A stretch of 16,560 nucleotides of DNA from CAZHPA01 sp964533945 (GCA_964533945.1 CAZHPA010000039.1:1-16560), one strand, 5' to 3'; shown: positions 7,491 through 13,149, counted from the first letter of the stretch. Notes: a model not told the origin generated them from the sequence alone. Made by a program: numbers and translations.

Positions 7491-7525
7491 AAGCATTATG
7501 CAAATACGCATAGTGCTCTTTTATT
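7491..7525 (+). terminator. Copied hairpin terminator within the array
   Basis: The 27 bases 7491-7517 are identical to the terminator after the toxin gene at 2970-2996, forming the same 10-11 bp stem with the AAATAC loop. They are followed by CTTTTATT, a weaker T tract. It lies between immunity A3 and the orphan toxin. Confidence 0.6.
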
Positions 7526-7532
7526 CTCCAAA

Positions 7533-8060
7533 ATGACTTTATTTAGTGGTCAGATTTGGTTTAATCCTAAATATTATTCCAATATTGAAAAAATCAAGAA
7601 GGCTTACAATGACTCACTGATGATTAATCACTTTCCAACAGGAACTAATTGGACTAATCCAGGAGTTCACGAAATGGGTCACAGGCTTAATGCAGAGGTT
7701 ATTAAGAAGAGAACATTATTAGCTTTTAATTATAAGAATGATTGGAATAGCGGGAAAACAGCTAAAATTATTGTTGATATTGCACTCAAGAATATAAAAA
7801 TTACTGACGATATAATATTAAGAGGCATTAGGACTTTTTATCCTAATTTAATAAATAATAGTGATAAAGAATTGATATTGCTATATAAATCACTTGAACC
7901 AGAAAAGAAACGGAATATAAAAATAACGAGTATTTCTAAATATGCTGCTAAAAATGACACAGAAACATTGGCAGAAGCTTTTAGCGATGTTCATTCAAAT
8001 GGTCAAAATGCCAACCCTATAAGTATATCAATCGTTAATATCTTAAGAGAATGGAGTTAA
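7533..8060 (+). CDS. Orphan metallopeptidase toxin domain A (HEMGH intact)
   Basis: 175-aa freestanding effector domain without the MuF head part. It begins about 45 residues before the zinc motif (FNPKYYSNIEKIKKAYND matches FNKEFYSDIKNIIKIYNE of the full-length toxin). It keeps GVHEMGH (H46, E47, H50) and the distal E148 in ETLAEAFSDVHSNG, and ends NPISISIVNILREWS. It contains the extra segment of the long subtype (FYPNLINNSDKELILLYKSL), giving 102 residues between the first histidine and the distal glutamate against 73 in the MuF toxin. The ATG at 7533 has no convincing ribosome binding site, and the copied terminator lies just upstream, so it may be silent. It could serve as donor sequence to replace the MuF tip. 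Family assignment is solid; expression is doubtful. Confidence 0.75.
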   Translation: MTLFSGQIWFNPKYYSNIEKIKKAYNDSLMINHFPTGTNWTNPGVHEMGHRLNAEVIKKRTLLAFNYKNDWNSGKTAKIIVDIALKNIKITDDIILRGIRTFYPNLINNSDKELILLYKSLEPEKKRNIKITSISKYAAKNDTETLAEAFSDVHSNGQNANPISISIVNILREWS

Positions 8061-8064
8061 TAAA

Positions 8065-8280
8065 ATGAATATAGAGAGATATATACAATGCGTGCCTGAA
8101 TTTGTAATAGAGGGATATGCTGTTTTTGAAGAAGTGGACTTGTTAATGCCAGATGGCACGACTTTGCACACTATAACTTCAAATTTTATAGGTGTAAAAC
8201 CCGATGCCCCACAGTGGGCAAAAGATGAATATAAAGAATGGTTGCGAGTTGAGGAATTGGCCAAAGAAGGAATATTCTGA
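8065..8280 (+). CDS. Putative immunity protein A4 (MPDG subtype)
   Basis: 71-aa family-A immunity candidate, four bases after the orphan toxin stop, with GGAG eight bases before its ATG. It has VPEFVIEGYAVFEE, then LMPDGTT, then GVKPDAPQWAKDEYKEW. It shares the GYA(I/V)FE...MPDG...G(I/V)KPDAPQW layout with A2, the other copy that follows a long-subtype toxin. The C-terminal end is cut short relative to A2 and runs directly into the start of the type-B toxin fragment. The joint lies around 8270-8280, and the original C-terminus may have been longer. Confidence 0.72.
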   Translation: MNIERYIQCVPEFVIEGYAVFEEVDLLMPDGTTLHTITSNFIGVKPDAPQWAKDEYKEWLRVEELAKEGIF

Positions 8281-8608
8281 TAAGCAAGAAGATTTTAAAA
8301 AAATAAAAAAGGCGCTTAAAAATAAATTAAATGATGAGCAAGCGTATAAAGATATATCAGAAGAATTGAAAGATTTAAATAAAATTGGCGTTTCCGATAT
8401 TTTCAGTGGATTAAGCAAAGGAAAATGTTATGGTTCAGGCTACCACGAAAACGAGTATTGGGAATTAGATTCTAATTTGATACTTAAGGAAGCTTTTGCA
8501 GAAATGTTCACGGTACATTTTTCTCCAAATCAATATAAAGAAATGGAAAAATATTTTCCCAAAGCATTTGAAATATTTAATACTGAATTAAGGAGGTTAC
8601 TTAAATGA
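8276..8608 (+). pseudogene. Toxin B fragment (second MuF C-terminal type)
   Basis: C-terminal part of a different MuF-associated effector. From about 8279 the frame encodes a charged helical stretch (DFKKIKKALKNKLND), then SDIFSGLSKGKCYGSGYH and ENEYW, then LKEAFAEMFTVHFSPNQYKE and MEKYFPKAFEIF. From memory of SPP1 gp7/MuF-type proteins, a DI(I/F)...GYGH...YW...EAFAHMF pattern is a recurring C-terminal domain; its biochemical activity is unclear to me. No HExxH is present. The frame is open upstream to 8204, but that part overlaps immunity A4 out of frame and is not genuine, so the fragment has no proper start. It ends in TTAAATGA, overlapping the start of immunity B1. Confidence 0.72.
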
Positions 8609-8880
8609 TTGATGATAGTACAATGATTAAATTATTTGAAGAATACTTAGATTTATTTGGCATTGGAAGTATAGGTTTTTTGGAGCCCTGCGGAAGATTG
8701 ACTCTTAAAGATAAAAATATAAAACGCTTAGTTTACTTTGTGCCTGATTGGGAAACAGAAGAAGGGTTTAGACAAAAGTTAGAGGAAAGCAAAGAAAAAG
8801 GCAAAAATATGTTTTACGAATATTATAAAGAATATTTAGAAGACCCTTACCCCGGTTTAGAAGAAGGCTGCATTTATTAA
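8605..8880 (+). CDS. Putative immunity protein B1
   Basis: 91-aa acidic protein, the first of three paralogues. The N-terminus is MIDDSTMIKLFEEYLDLFG, then GSIGFLEPCGRLTLKDKN, then a highly conserved second half beginning RLVYFVPDWETEEGFRQKL and ending LEDPYPGLEEG. A perfect AGGAGG lies eight bases before the ATG, within the toxin B coding end, and start and stop overlap (ATGA). Expression therefore looks coupled to the toxin. No domain with known activity is recognised. The immunity role rests on the conserved position immediately after each toxin-B end, three times over. Confidence 0.72.
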   Translation: MIDDSTMIKLFEEYLDLFGIGSIGFLEPCGRLTLKDKNIKRLVYFVPDWETEEGFRQKLEESKEKGKNMFYEYYKEYLEDPYPGLEEGCIY

Positions 8881-8991
8881 GCAAATATGTTTACAGTACA
8901 CTTTTCTCCGGCTCAATATAAAGAAATGGAAAAATATTTTCCTAAAGCATTTGAATTATTCAATGAGGAATTAAGGAGGAGATTAAAATGA
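8881..8991 (+). pseudogene. Toxin B 3'-end remnant, copy 2
   Basis: In-frame codons right after immunity B1 give ANMFTVHFSPAQYKEMEKYF followed by PKAFELFNEELRRRLK, almost the same as the end of the toxin B fragment at 8500-8608. Only about 36 residues are left and there is no start with a ribosome binding site. The segment retains the AAGGAGGAG that serves as ribosome binding site for immunity B2, and its TGA overlaps that gene's ATG. Confidence 0.8.
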
Positions 8992-9263
8992 TTGATTACA
9001 GTACAATGGTTAAGTTGTCGCATGAATATCAAGACTTATTTGGCTTTAAGGGCGTAGGTTGCTTAATGCCTGATGGAGATTTGGTTATTAAAGATAAAAA
9101 TATAAAACGCTTAGTCTACTTTGTGCCCGATTGGGAAACAGAAGAAGGGTTTAGGCAAAAGTTAAAGGAAAGCAAAGAAAAAGGCAGAAACATGTTTTAC
9201 GAATATTATAAAGACTATTTAGAAGACCCTTATCCCGGCTTAGAAGAAGGTTGGATTTATTAA
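8988..9263 (+). CDS. Putative immunity protein B2
   Basis: 91-aa paralogue of B1. From DKNIKRLVYFVPDWETEEGF to the end the two differ at only a handful of positions. The first 34 residues (DYSTMVKLSHEYQDLFGFKG, then CLMPDGDLVI) diverge strongly. This mosaic pattern, a constant C-terminal half and a variable N-terminal third, suggests that the N-terminus carries toxin specificity or has been exchanged by recombination. It starts at an ATG overlapping the stop of toxin remnant 2 and is followed by a 60-bp repeat with a hairpin. Confidence 0.72.
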   Translation: MIDYSTMVKLSHEYQDLFGFKGVGCLMPDGDLVIKDKNIKRLVYFVPDWETEEGFRQKLKESKEKGRNMFYEYYKDYLEDPYPGLEEGWIY

Positions 9264-9320
9264 GCAAATCAAAAGGCGTAGCAAAAGATAATAAAGCACT
9301 GCTAATAAAAGCGGTGCTTT
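9261..9320 (+). repeat. 60-bp direct repeat, left copy
   Basis: This begins at the stop codon of immunity B2 (TAAGCAAATCAAAAGGC) and ends with the hairpin AAAGCACTGC...GCGGTGCTTT. The right copy at 9740-9799 differs at one base. The pair bounds a 479-bp unit containing toxin B remnant 3 and immunity B3. Confidence 0.9.
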
Positions 9321-9325
9321 GCTTT
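9293..9325 (+). terminator. Hairpin terminator after immunity B2
   Basis: The ten-base stem AAAGCACTGC (9293-9302) pairs with GCGGTGCTTT (9311-9320, one G-T pair) around an eight-base loop, followed by GCTTT. The shape fits a Rho-independent terminator, although the T tract is interrupted by GC. Confidence 0.6.
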
Positions 9326-9455
9326 AATATTTAGAGAATCTTTTGCAGATATGTTTCAAGCACATTTTTCACCATCACAATATAAAGAAATGGAGAAATA
9401 CTTTCCCAAAGCATTTGAATTATTTAATGAGGAATTAAGGAGAAGATTAAAGTGA
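9324..9455 (+). pseudogene. Toxin B 3'-end remnant, copy 3
   Basis: Homology begins sharply at 9324, right after the hairpin: LIFRESFADMFQAHFSPSQY matches LILKEAFAEMFTVHFSPNQY of the copy at 8276-8608. It runs to the natural end ELFNEELRRRLK with TGA at 9453-9455. No start codon is available. It is longer than remnant 2 by about 9 residues. The AAGGAG near its end provides the ribosome binding site for immunity B3. Confidence 0.8.
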
Positions 9456-9742
9456 TTGACGATGATGCAATGAACGGATTATTTGAAGAGTATATAGACT
9501 TATTTGGCGCTGGAAGTATAGGTTTTTTGGCACCTAGTGGAGGCTGGGTTCTTAATGATAAGAATTTAAAACGCTTAGTCTACTACATACCCGACTGGGA
9601 AACAGAAGAAGGGTTTAGGCAAAAGTTAGCGGAAAGCAAAGAAAAAGGCAGAAATATGTTTTACGAATATTACAAAGACTATTTAGAAGACCCTTACCCT
9701 AACTTGGAAAAACCTAGCTTGGAAAAAGAGATTTTGTATTAA
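9452..9742 (+). CDS. Putative immunity protein B3
   Basis: 96-aa third paralogue, starting at a GTG that overlaps the TGA of toxin remnant 3 (GTGA). The N-terminus DDDAMNGLFEEYIDLFGAGS and IGFLAPSGGWVLNDKN is closer to B1 than to B2. The conserved half has YIPDWETEEGFRQKL and FYEYYKDYLEDPYP. Its C-terminus is extended (NLEKPSLEKEILY), apparently by a small internal duplication of LEK. It is followed by the right copy of the 60-bp repeat. Confidence 0.72.
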   Translation: MIDDDAMNGLFEEYIDLFGAGSIGFLAPSGGWVLNDKNLKRLVYYIPDWETEEGFRQKLAESKEKGRNMFYEYYKDYLEDPYPNLEKPSLEKEILY

Positions 9743-9799
9743 GCAAATCAAAAGGCATAGCAAAAGATAATAAAGCACTGCTAATAAAAGCGGTGCTTT
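9740..9799 (+). repeat. 60-bp direct repeat, right copy
   Basis: Near-identical to 9261-9320, beginning at the end of the immunity B3 stop codon and ending with the same hairpin. The only difference I see is A instead of G in AAAAGGC(A/G)TAGC. Confidence 0.9.
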
Positions 9800-9804
9800 T
9801 GTTT
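9772..9804 (+). terminator. Hairpin terminator after immunity B3
   Basis: Same ten-base stem as at 9293-9320 (9772-9781 with 9790-9799), here followed by TGTTT. Part of the right copy of the 60-bp repeat. Confidence 0.6.
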
Positions 9805-9953
9805 CTAATTCAGAAGTAGACGAAGGTGAAACTATTTCAGAAGCGCTATCAGATATATATGCAAATGGCAGAGAAAATGCAAAACCACTTAGTGTTAAAA
9901 TCTTTGATATTTTAAGAGATGTTTATAAAAATATACCTATAACAAGGAGGTGA
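9801..9953 (+). pseudogene. Toxin A 3'-end remnant, short subtype
   Basis: Immediately after the hairpin the frame reads NSEVDEGETISEALSDIYAN and GRENAKPLSVKIFDILRDV, matching SETISEALSEVYANGENANT of the MuF toxin. The HExxH part is missing. It ends in AGGAGGTGA, so its last codons form the ribosome binding site for immunity A5. Sixty-two bases of it (9828-9889) recur with one mismatch at 10598-10659. Confidence 0.8.
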
Positions 9954-9958
9954 GTTAT

Positions 9959-10420
9959 ATGCTTATGGATGGGTTACCAAGATTTGTAGAGGAAGACTAT
10001 GTAATAGAAGATGAAAATGGCTATTGGGGAACATTAGGTGCAAGAATAAAACCGGATGCTCCCCAATGGGCAAAAGATGAATTTAGAGAACATCTTGAAT
10101 ATAAGCAAAGGTTTTACTTAGAATGTTTAGAAGAGGGAGGAAAAAGAGCAGAAATTGAGAGGTCTGGAAAAATAACAGAAGAATTTGAATATAACTTAAT
10201 TATTAAATTATGGGGAACATTTATGTGGCTAAAATTAATGGACTTTATAAGAGCAGGCGAATTACTACCCGGCGAAAACAATAATTGGGAACTTGAATGT
10301 GTAAAATTAAACCCAGATGCACCACGGCAAGTAAAAGATGCTTATAACCAATGGCTTGAATCTGAAAAAGACGAATTGAAAAAGAACTTAGAAGTAGCAG
10401 TAAGGTTATTGTTTGCGTAA
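9959..10420 (+). CDS. Putative double-domain immunity protein A5
   Basis: 153-aa protein with two family-A immunity units. Unit 1 (residues 1 to about 50) has GLPRFVEEDYVIEDENG, YWGTLGARIKPD and APQWAKDEF, the WG subtype like A1 and A3. A charged linker follows (YKQRFYLECLEEGGKRAEIE). Unit 2 (about 92-145) is divergent: FIRAGELLPGENNNWELE, then LNPDAPRQVKDAYNQWLES, with QWAK changed to RQVK. I chose the ATG at 9959, eight bases after a perfect AGGAGG; a GTG at 9950 is also in frame but lies within the ribosome binding site. It may be an internal duplication or a fusion of two neighbouring immunity genes. It could bind two toxin variants; that is inference. Confidence 0.7.
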   Translation: MLMDGLPRFVEEDYVIEDENGYWGTLGARIKPDAPQWAKDEFREHLEYKQRFYLECLEEGGKRAEIERSGKITEEFEYNLIIKLWGTFMWLKLMDFIRAGELLPGENNNWELECVKLNPDAPRQVKDAYNQWLESEKDELKKNLEVAVRLLFA

Positions 10421-10432
10421 ATTTAAAGGAAA

Positions 10433-10481
10433 AGCCAAAAATATTATATAGGATATAGGCTTATAGTGTTTTTGGCTATTT
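10433..10481 (+). terminator. Possible terminator after immunity A5
   Basis: Nine-base stem AGCCAAAAA with TTTTTGGCT around a 27-base AT-rich loop, followed by ATTTT. The position shortly after a stop codon fits a terminator, but the long loop and poor T tract make it weak. Confidence 0.35.
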
Positions 10482-10552
10482 TAACCCCTGATTGCCAAGA
10501 ATTCTCCTAGCTCTTAGGGGGGGTGAGTATGTCACAGGAAAGCATTTACTAA

Positions 10553-10705
10553 ATACGTAAGCTTTTTCCCAAATTAAGTATTAAGGAATATAAAGGCGAA
10601 ACTATTTCAGAAGCGCTATCAGATATATATGCAAATGGCAGAGAAAACGCAAAACCACTCAATATAAGCTCGTCCGTAACGACAATAAACTACCAAACAA
10701 GCTAA
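10553..10705 (+). pseudogene. Toxin A remnant without immunity gene
   Basis: The frame reads GETISEALSDIYANGRENAK then PLNISSSVTT and stops at 10703-10705. The first part is a near-copy of the remnant at 9801-9953; the toxin's natural C-terminus is replaced by unrelated sequence after KPLN. It has no start and no immunity gene downstream, and looks like the scar at the far end of the array. Confidence 0.72.
10598..10659 (+). repeat. 62-bp repeat of toxin A end
   Basis: Matches 9828-9889 with a single T/C change. It encodes ETISEALSDIYANGRENAKP in both places; the two copies diverge completely afterwards. Confidence 0.88.
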
Positions 10706-10717
10706 AGCTTGTTTTTT
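10696..10717 (+). terminator. Rho-independent terminator closing the array
   Basis: Perfect seven-base stem AACAAGC/GCTTGTT with a TAAA loop (10696-10713) continuing into six T. This is the cleanest terminator in the array. It lies 31 bases upstream of the scaffold start. Confidence 0.85.
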
Positions 10718-10747
10718 GTTGCAAAAATTAAGAAAGGAGACAAAGCT

Positions 10748-11242
10748 ATGAATTTTTTAAAAGAACCGTTAGGTGAACAACTTTACAATCAAGTGGAAGC
10801 AAAGCTTAAAGATAGCAAAGTACAGCTTGCGGATATATCAAGCGGAATGTATGTTTCAAAAGAAGAATATGACGCAAAAGTAAATGAACTTTTAGCGTTA
10901 GAAGCAAAATACTTGCAGGAAATAAAAAAACTTCAAGATGAGTTAAAGCAGCAGCAATATGACTTTGCAATTAAAGAGCATATAAGTAAGCTAAAATTTT
11001 CATCTGAAGGCGCAAAAAAAGCATTTGTAACTGATTTATTAGCAAAAAACTTACCTATTCAAAATGGTGTTATTTTAGGATTTGATGATTTTGTTAAATC
11101 TTATAAAGAAATAGACCCAGAAGCATTTGCCTCAGATGAAAAAATACCCAAATTTGTAGACTCTACATCGGCAAATATAATGCATGACGAAACAAAAACA
11201 CCATTTAATTTTAATTTTCTTAAAATAAGGGGGAATAAGTAG
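10748..11242 (+). CDS. Capsid scaffold protein (phage GP20-like)
   Basis: Assembly scaffold that guides capsid shell formation and leaves the head before or during packaging. The 164-aa product starts MNFLKEPLGEQLYNQVEAKL, has an N-terminal KLKDSKVQLADISSG segment, a long coiled coil (about residues 45-85, LALEAKYLQEIKKLQDELKQ), then the conserved KAFVTDLLAKNLP and GFDDFVKSYKE stretch of the Phage_GP20 family. The ATG at 10748 is chosen because AAAGGAG (10734-10740) precedes it; upstream in-frame codons overlap the terminator. The stop TAG shares its last base with the capsid GTG start. It is intact. Confidence 0.85.
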   Translation: MNFLKEPLGEQLYNQVEAKLKDSKVQLADISSGMYVSKEEYDAKVNELLALEAKYLQEIKKLQDELKQQQYDFAIKEHISKLKFSSEGAKKAFVTDLLAKNLPIQNGVILGFDDFVKSYKEIDPEAFASDEKIPKFVDSTSANIMHDETKTPFNFNFLKIRGNK

Positions 11243-12132
11243 TGACGGCTTTAAACTACGCAAGGCAATATTCACAAGCGCTATCTCAAGAATTTCCATA
11301 CGTTCTAAGCTTTGGAGCATTATATAATACACCTAATAACGAACGATATCGCTTTGCTAATGCAAAAACAATTGAAATTCCAACAATAAGCACTACAGGG
11401 CGTGTTGATAGCGATAGAGATACTATTCAAACCGCTCAACGTAATTACAATAATGCTTGGGAAGCTAAAACATTAACCAATCAAAGAAAGTGGAGTACGC
11501 TAGTTCATCCGGCAGATGTAGACCAAACAAATATGGCTACTACTATTAAAAATATAACACAGGTTTATAACGAAGAACAAAAATTCCCAGAAATGGATGC
11601 ATATTGTATATCAAAAATTTATGCTGATTGGGTTGCTTTGGGTAATACCGCCGATACAACAGCATTAACAGTAGATAATATCTTAGAAAAGTTTGATACA
11701 TTAATGCAGGTAATGAATGAAAAACGTGTTCCTCCTAACGGTCGTGTTTTATATACTACATATGCTAACCAAACCCTTATTAGAAACGCAAAGGAAATAA
11801 TGCGCACTATTGATTTGAAAGATGGAGGGACTGCTCTAAATAGAGCTGTTACATCTATAGACCAAGTGGAAATAGTGCCTGTGCCAAGCGAACTTATGAA
11901 AACACTTTACGATTTTACAAGCGGTTGGAAAGTTGGAATTGGTGCAAAACAAATTCAGATGCTGTTAATACACCCATTAGCCGTAATAACACCTGTAAGC
12001 TATCAATTTGCACAACTCGACCCTCCTTCTGCAGGTTCGGAAGGTAAATATATCTATTTCGAGGAAAGCTTTGAAGATGTATTTATTCTTAATAAAAAAG
12101 CTGATGCTATTCAATTTGTGGTAGGTGCTTAA
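11242..12132 (+). CDS. Major capsid protein
   Basis: Shell subunit, 296 aa, starting at a GTG that overlaps the scaffold stop and is preceded by AAGGGGG. The N-terminus (NYARQYSQALSQEFPYVLSF) and the segment RFANAKTIEIPTISTTGRVD resemble the N-arm and the beginning of an HK97-type fold as seen in A118-like capsids. The middle has LVHPADVDQTNMATTIKN and VNAKR-like VMNEKRVPPNGRVLY, and the C-terminus has FEESFEDVFILNKKADAIQF. Gene order (scaffold, capsid, connectors) gives further support. It looks complete. Together with the scaffold it should be transcribed through or downstream of the array. Confidence 0.9.
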   Translation: MTALNYARQYSQALSQEFPYVLSFGALYNTPNNERYRFANAKTIEIPTISTTGRVDSDRDTIQTAQRNYNNAWEAKTLTNQRKWSTLVHPADVDQTNMATTIKNITQVYNEEQKFPEMDAYCISKIYADWVALGNTADTTALTVDNILEKFDTLMQVMNEKRVPPNGRVLYTTYANQTLIRNAKEIMRTIDLKDGGTALNRAVTSIDQVEIVPVPSELMKTLYDFTSGWKVGIGAKQIQMLLIHPLAVITPVSYQFAQLDPPSAGSEGKYIYFEESFEDVFILNKKADAIQFVVGA

Positions 12133-12134
12133 TT

Positions 12135-12359
12135 ATGGCAATCGTTCAAAAGTTAAATAAAATGCTTAGAATTTCTGATGAAAAACTTGAAGAGTATTTA
12201 GAAATAGGATACAACCAACTTGATGAAAACGGCAAAGTTATAAAAAATGCAAAAGTAACCAGCATACAAGAACTTTTAAAGGTAAATGAAAAGCTAGAAC
12301 GCGAAATTAAAAATCTAAAGTATGAGTTAAAGCAGTTAAAAGAAGGCGCAAAACTATGA
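12135..12359 (+). CDS. Small coiled-coil structural-region protein
   Basis: 74-aa protein three bases after the capsid gene. It has MAIVQKLNKMLRISDEKLEE, then YLEIGYNQLDENGKVIKNAK, and a C-terminal coiled coil (about residues 43-72, LKVNEKLEREIKNLKYELKQ). Small proteins of this sort sit between capsid and connector genes in many Firmicutes siphoviruses, but their role is not established as far as I know. Its TGA overlaps the next ATG, so it is part of the head operon. Confidence 0.7.
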   Translation: MAIVQKLNKMLRISDEKLEEYLEIGYNQLDENGKVIKNAKVTSIQELLKVNEKLEREIKNLKYELKQLKEGAKL

Positions 12360-12700
12360 TTTATGCAAACTTTGAGTATTATGTAGAAAATTATGGCGGC
12401 AACATGTTAAGTGAAGATAATTTTAACTTTTATGCAAGACGTGCAAGTTCTTATATAAACTTATTAACATTTAACAGACTTAAAGAACTTAAAGAAGATG
12501 AAATTCAAGATGAAGTTAAACTTTGCACTTGCGAGCTTGCCGAAATGCTTTCCAATATAAAAGATAAAGATATAGAAATAACTTCTGAAAGTTCGGATGG
12601 GTTTTCAGTTAGTTTTGATTTAGAGCGTGGAAACGATGCCGTTTGTGATGTTATCAAACGGCATTTGCTGCATACAGGGCTTTTGTATCGTGGATTTTAA
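12356..12700 (+). CDS. Head-tail connector (gp6-like adaptor)
   Basis: 114-aa protein that probably forms the adaptor ring beneath the portal. The pattern is typical: an N-terminal NFEYYVENYGGNMLSEDNF, a helix with FYARRASSYINLLTFNRL, a helix DEVKLCTCELAEMLSNI, a middle strand pair (ITSESSDGFSVSFD) and a C-terminal helix VIKRHLLHTGLLYRGF. This is the gp6/gp15-type connector layout of short helices around a SSDGxSVSF turn. It overlaps the previous gene by four bases. Confidence 0.8.
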   Translation: MIYANFEYYVENYGGNMLSEDNFNFYARRASSYINLLTFNRLKELKEDEIQDEVKLCTCELAEMLSNIKDKDIEITSESSDGFSVSFDLERGNDAVCDVIKRHLLHTGLLYRGF

Positions 12701-12716
12701 CAGTAAGGAGTTAAAA

Positions 12717-13148
12717 ATGCTTTATAATGCAGACATAACATTATTTATTGGCTACATAAACAAAGAAACAAGGCTAACCGATTATAAAAAGTATTTCATA
12801 AGAAATGTAATATTTAGGCGTGAAAATGTAGTTGATATATCAACAGGAGTTACAAGGCTTGCAAATATTTATACTTGCAGAATATCATATAATTCAGATA
12901 CAGGTAAAACTACATATTTGCCTTATGTTGATTGGATACAAAAAACTGACGATGAAAAAAATAACTTCTGGACTTTAAATAACGTTGATTGCTATATTTG
13001 GAAAGGGTTGCTTGAAGAAGAAATGCCGCCTTTTAAAGCTTCAGAGTTAAAAGTAAAGCACGGCGACCCCTTAAATGTTAAATCTTTTAGCGAACCTGAT
13101 TTAAGGTCAAGCATTGCAGTTAGAAATTGGCTAATAAGAGGTGCTTAA
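12717..13148 (+). CDS. Putative head-closure / minor structural protein
   Basis: 143 aa, starting at an ATG six bases after AAGGAG. The beginning MLYNADITLFIGYINKETRL and the next YKKYFIRNVIFRRENVV resemble small phage proteins that follow the adaptor gene in A118-like genomes and are usually annotated as minor capsid or head-closure proteins. A later stretch (YLPYVDWIQKTDDEKNNFWT, then DCYIWKGLLEEEMP) fits the same group. No enzyme motif is present. An in-frame extension upstream to 12627 overlaps the connector and is not genuine. Confidence 0.65.
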   Translation: MLYNADITLFIGYINKETRLTDYKKYFIRNVIFRRENVVDISTGVTRLANIYTCRISYNSDTGKTTYLPYVDWIQKTDDEKNNFWTLNNVDCYIWKGLLEEEMPPFKASELKVKHGDPLNVKSFSEPDLRSSIAVRNWLIRGA

Positions 13149-13149
13149 T

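Larger units (their letters stand above)
10421..10747. other. Gene-free stretch with hairpins and a toxin remnant
   Basis: No intact gene is visible between immunity A5 and the scaffold gene. It holds a possible hairpin AGCCAAAAA/TTTTTGGCT (10433-10441 and 10469-10477), a CCCCTGA/TTAGGGG pairing with a strong GGGGGGGTGAG box near 10517 that leads only to a 7-codon ORF (ATG at 10530), a toxin A remnant and a good terminator. I see no clear promoter for the downstream capsid genes. Confidence 0.7.

Noticed and set aside
8204..8275. ATG at 8204 as the start of the toxin B fragment
   Set aside because: This part overlaps immunity A4 out of frame and encodes residues unlike the toxin; similarity begins only around 8279.
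10530..10553. Gene start after the strong GGGGGGGTGAG box at 10517-10527
   Set aside because: The ATG at 10530 opens only seven codons before TAA; it may be the scar of a lost immunity gene, but no homology can be shown.
6367..10705. CRISPR array or satellite repeat as explanation for the repeats
   Set aside because: Repeats are 60-95 bp, unevenly spaced, and fall in coding ends of toxin and immunity genes; there is no regular repeat-spacer pattern.
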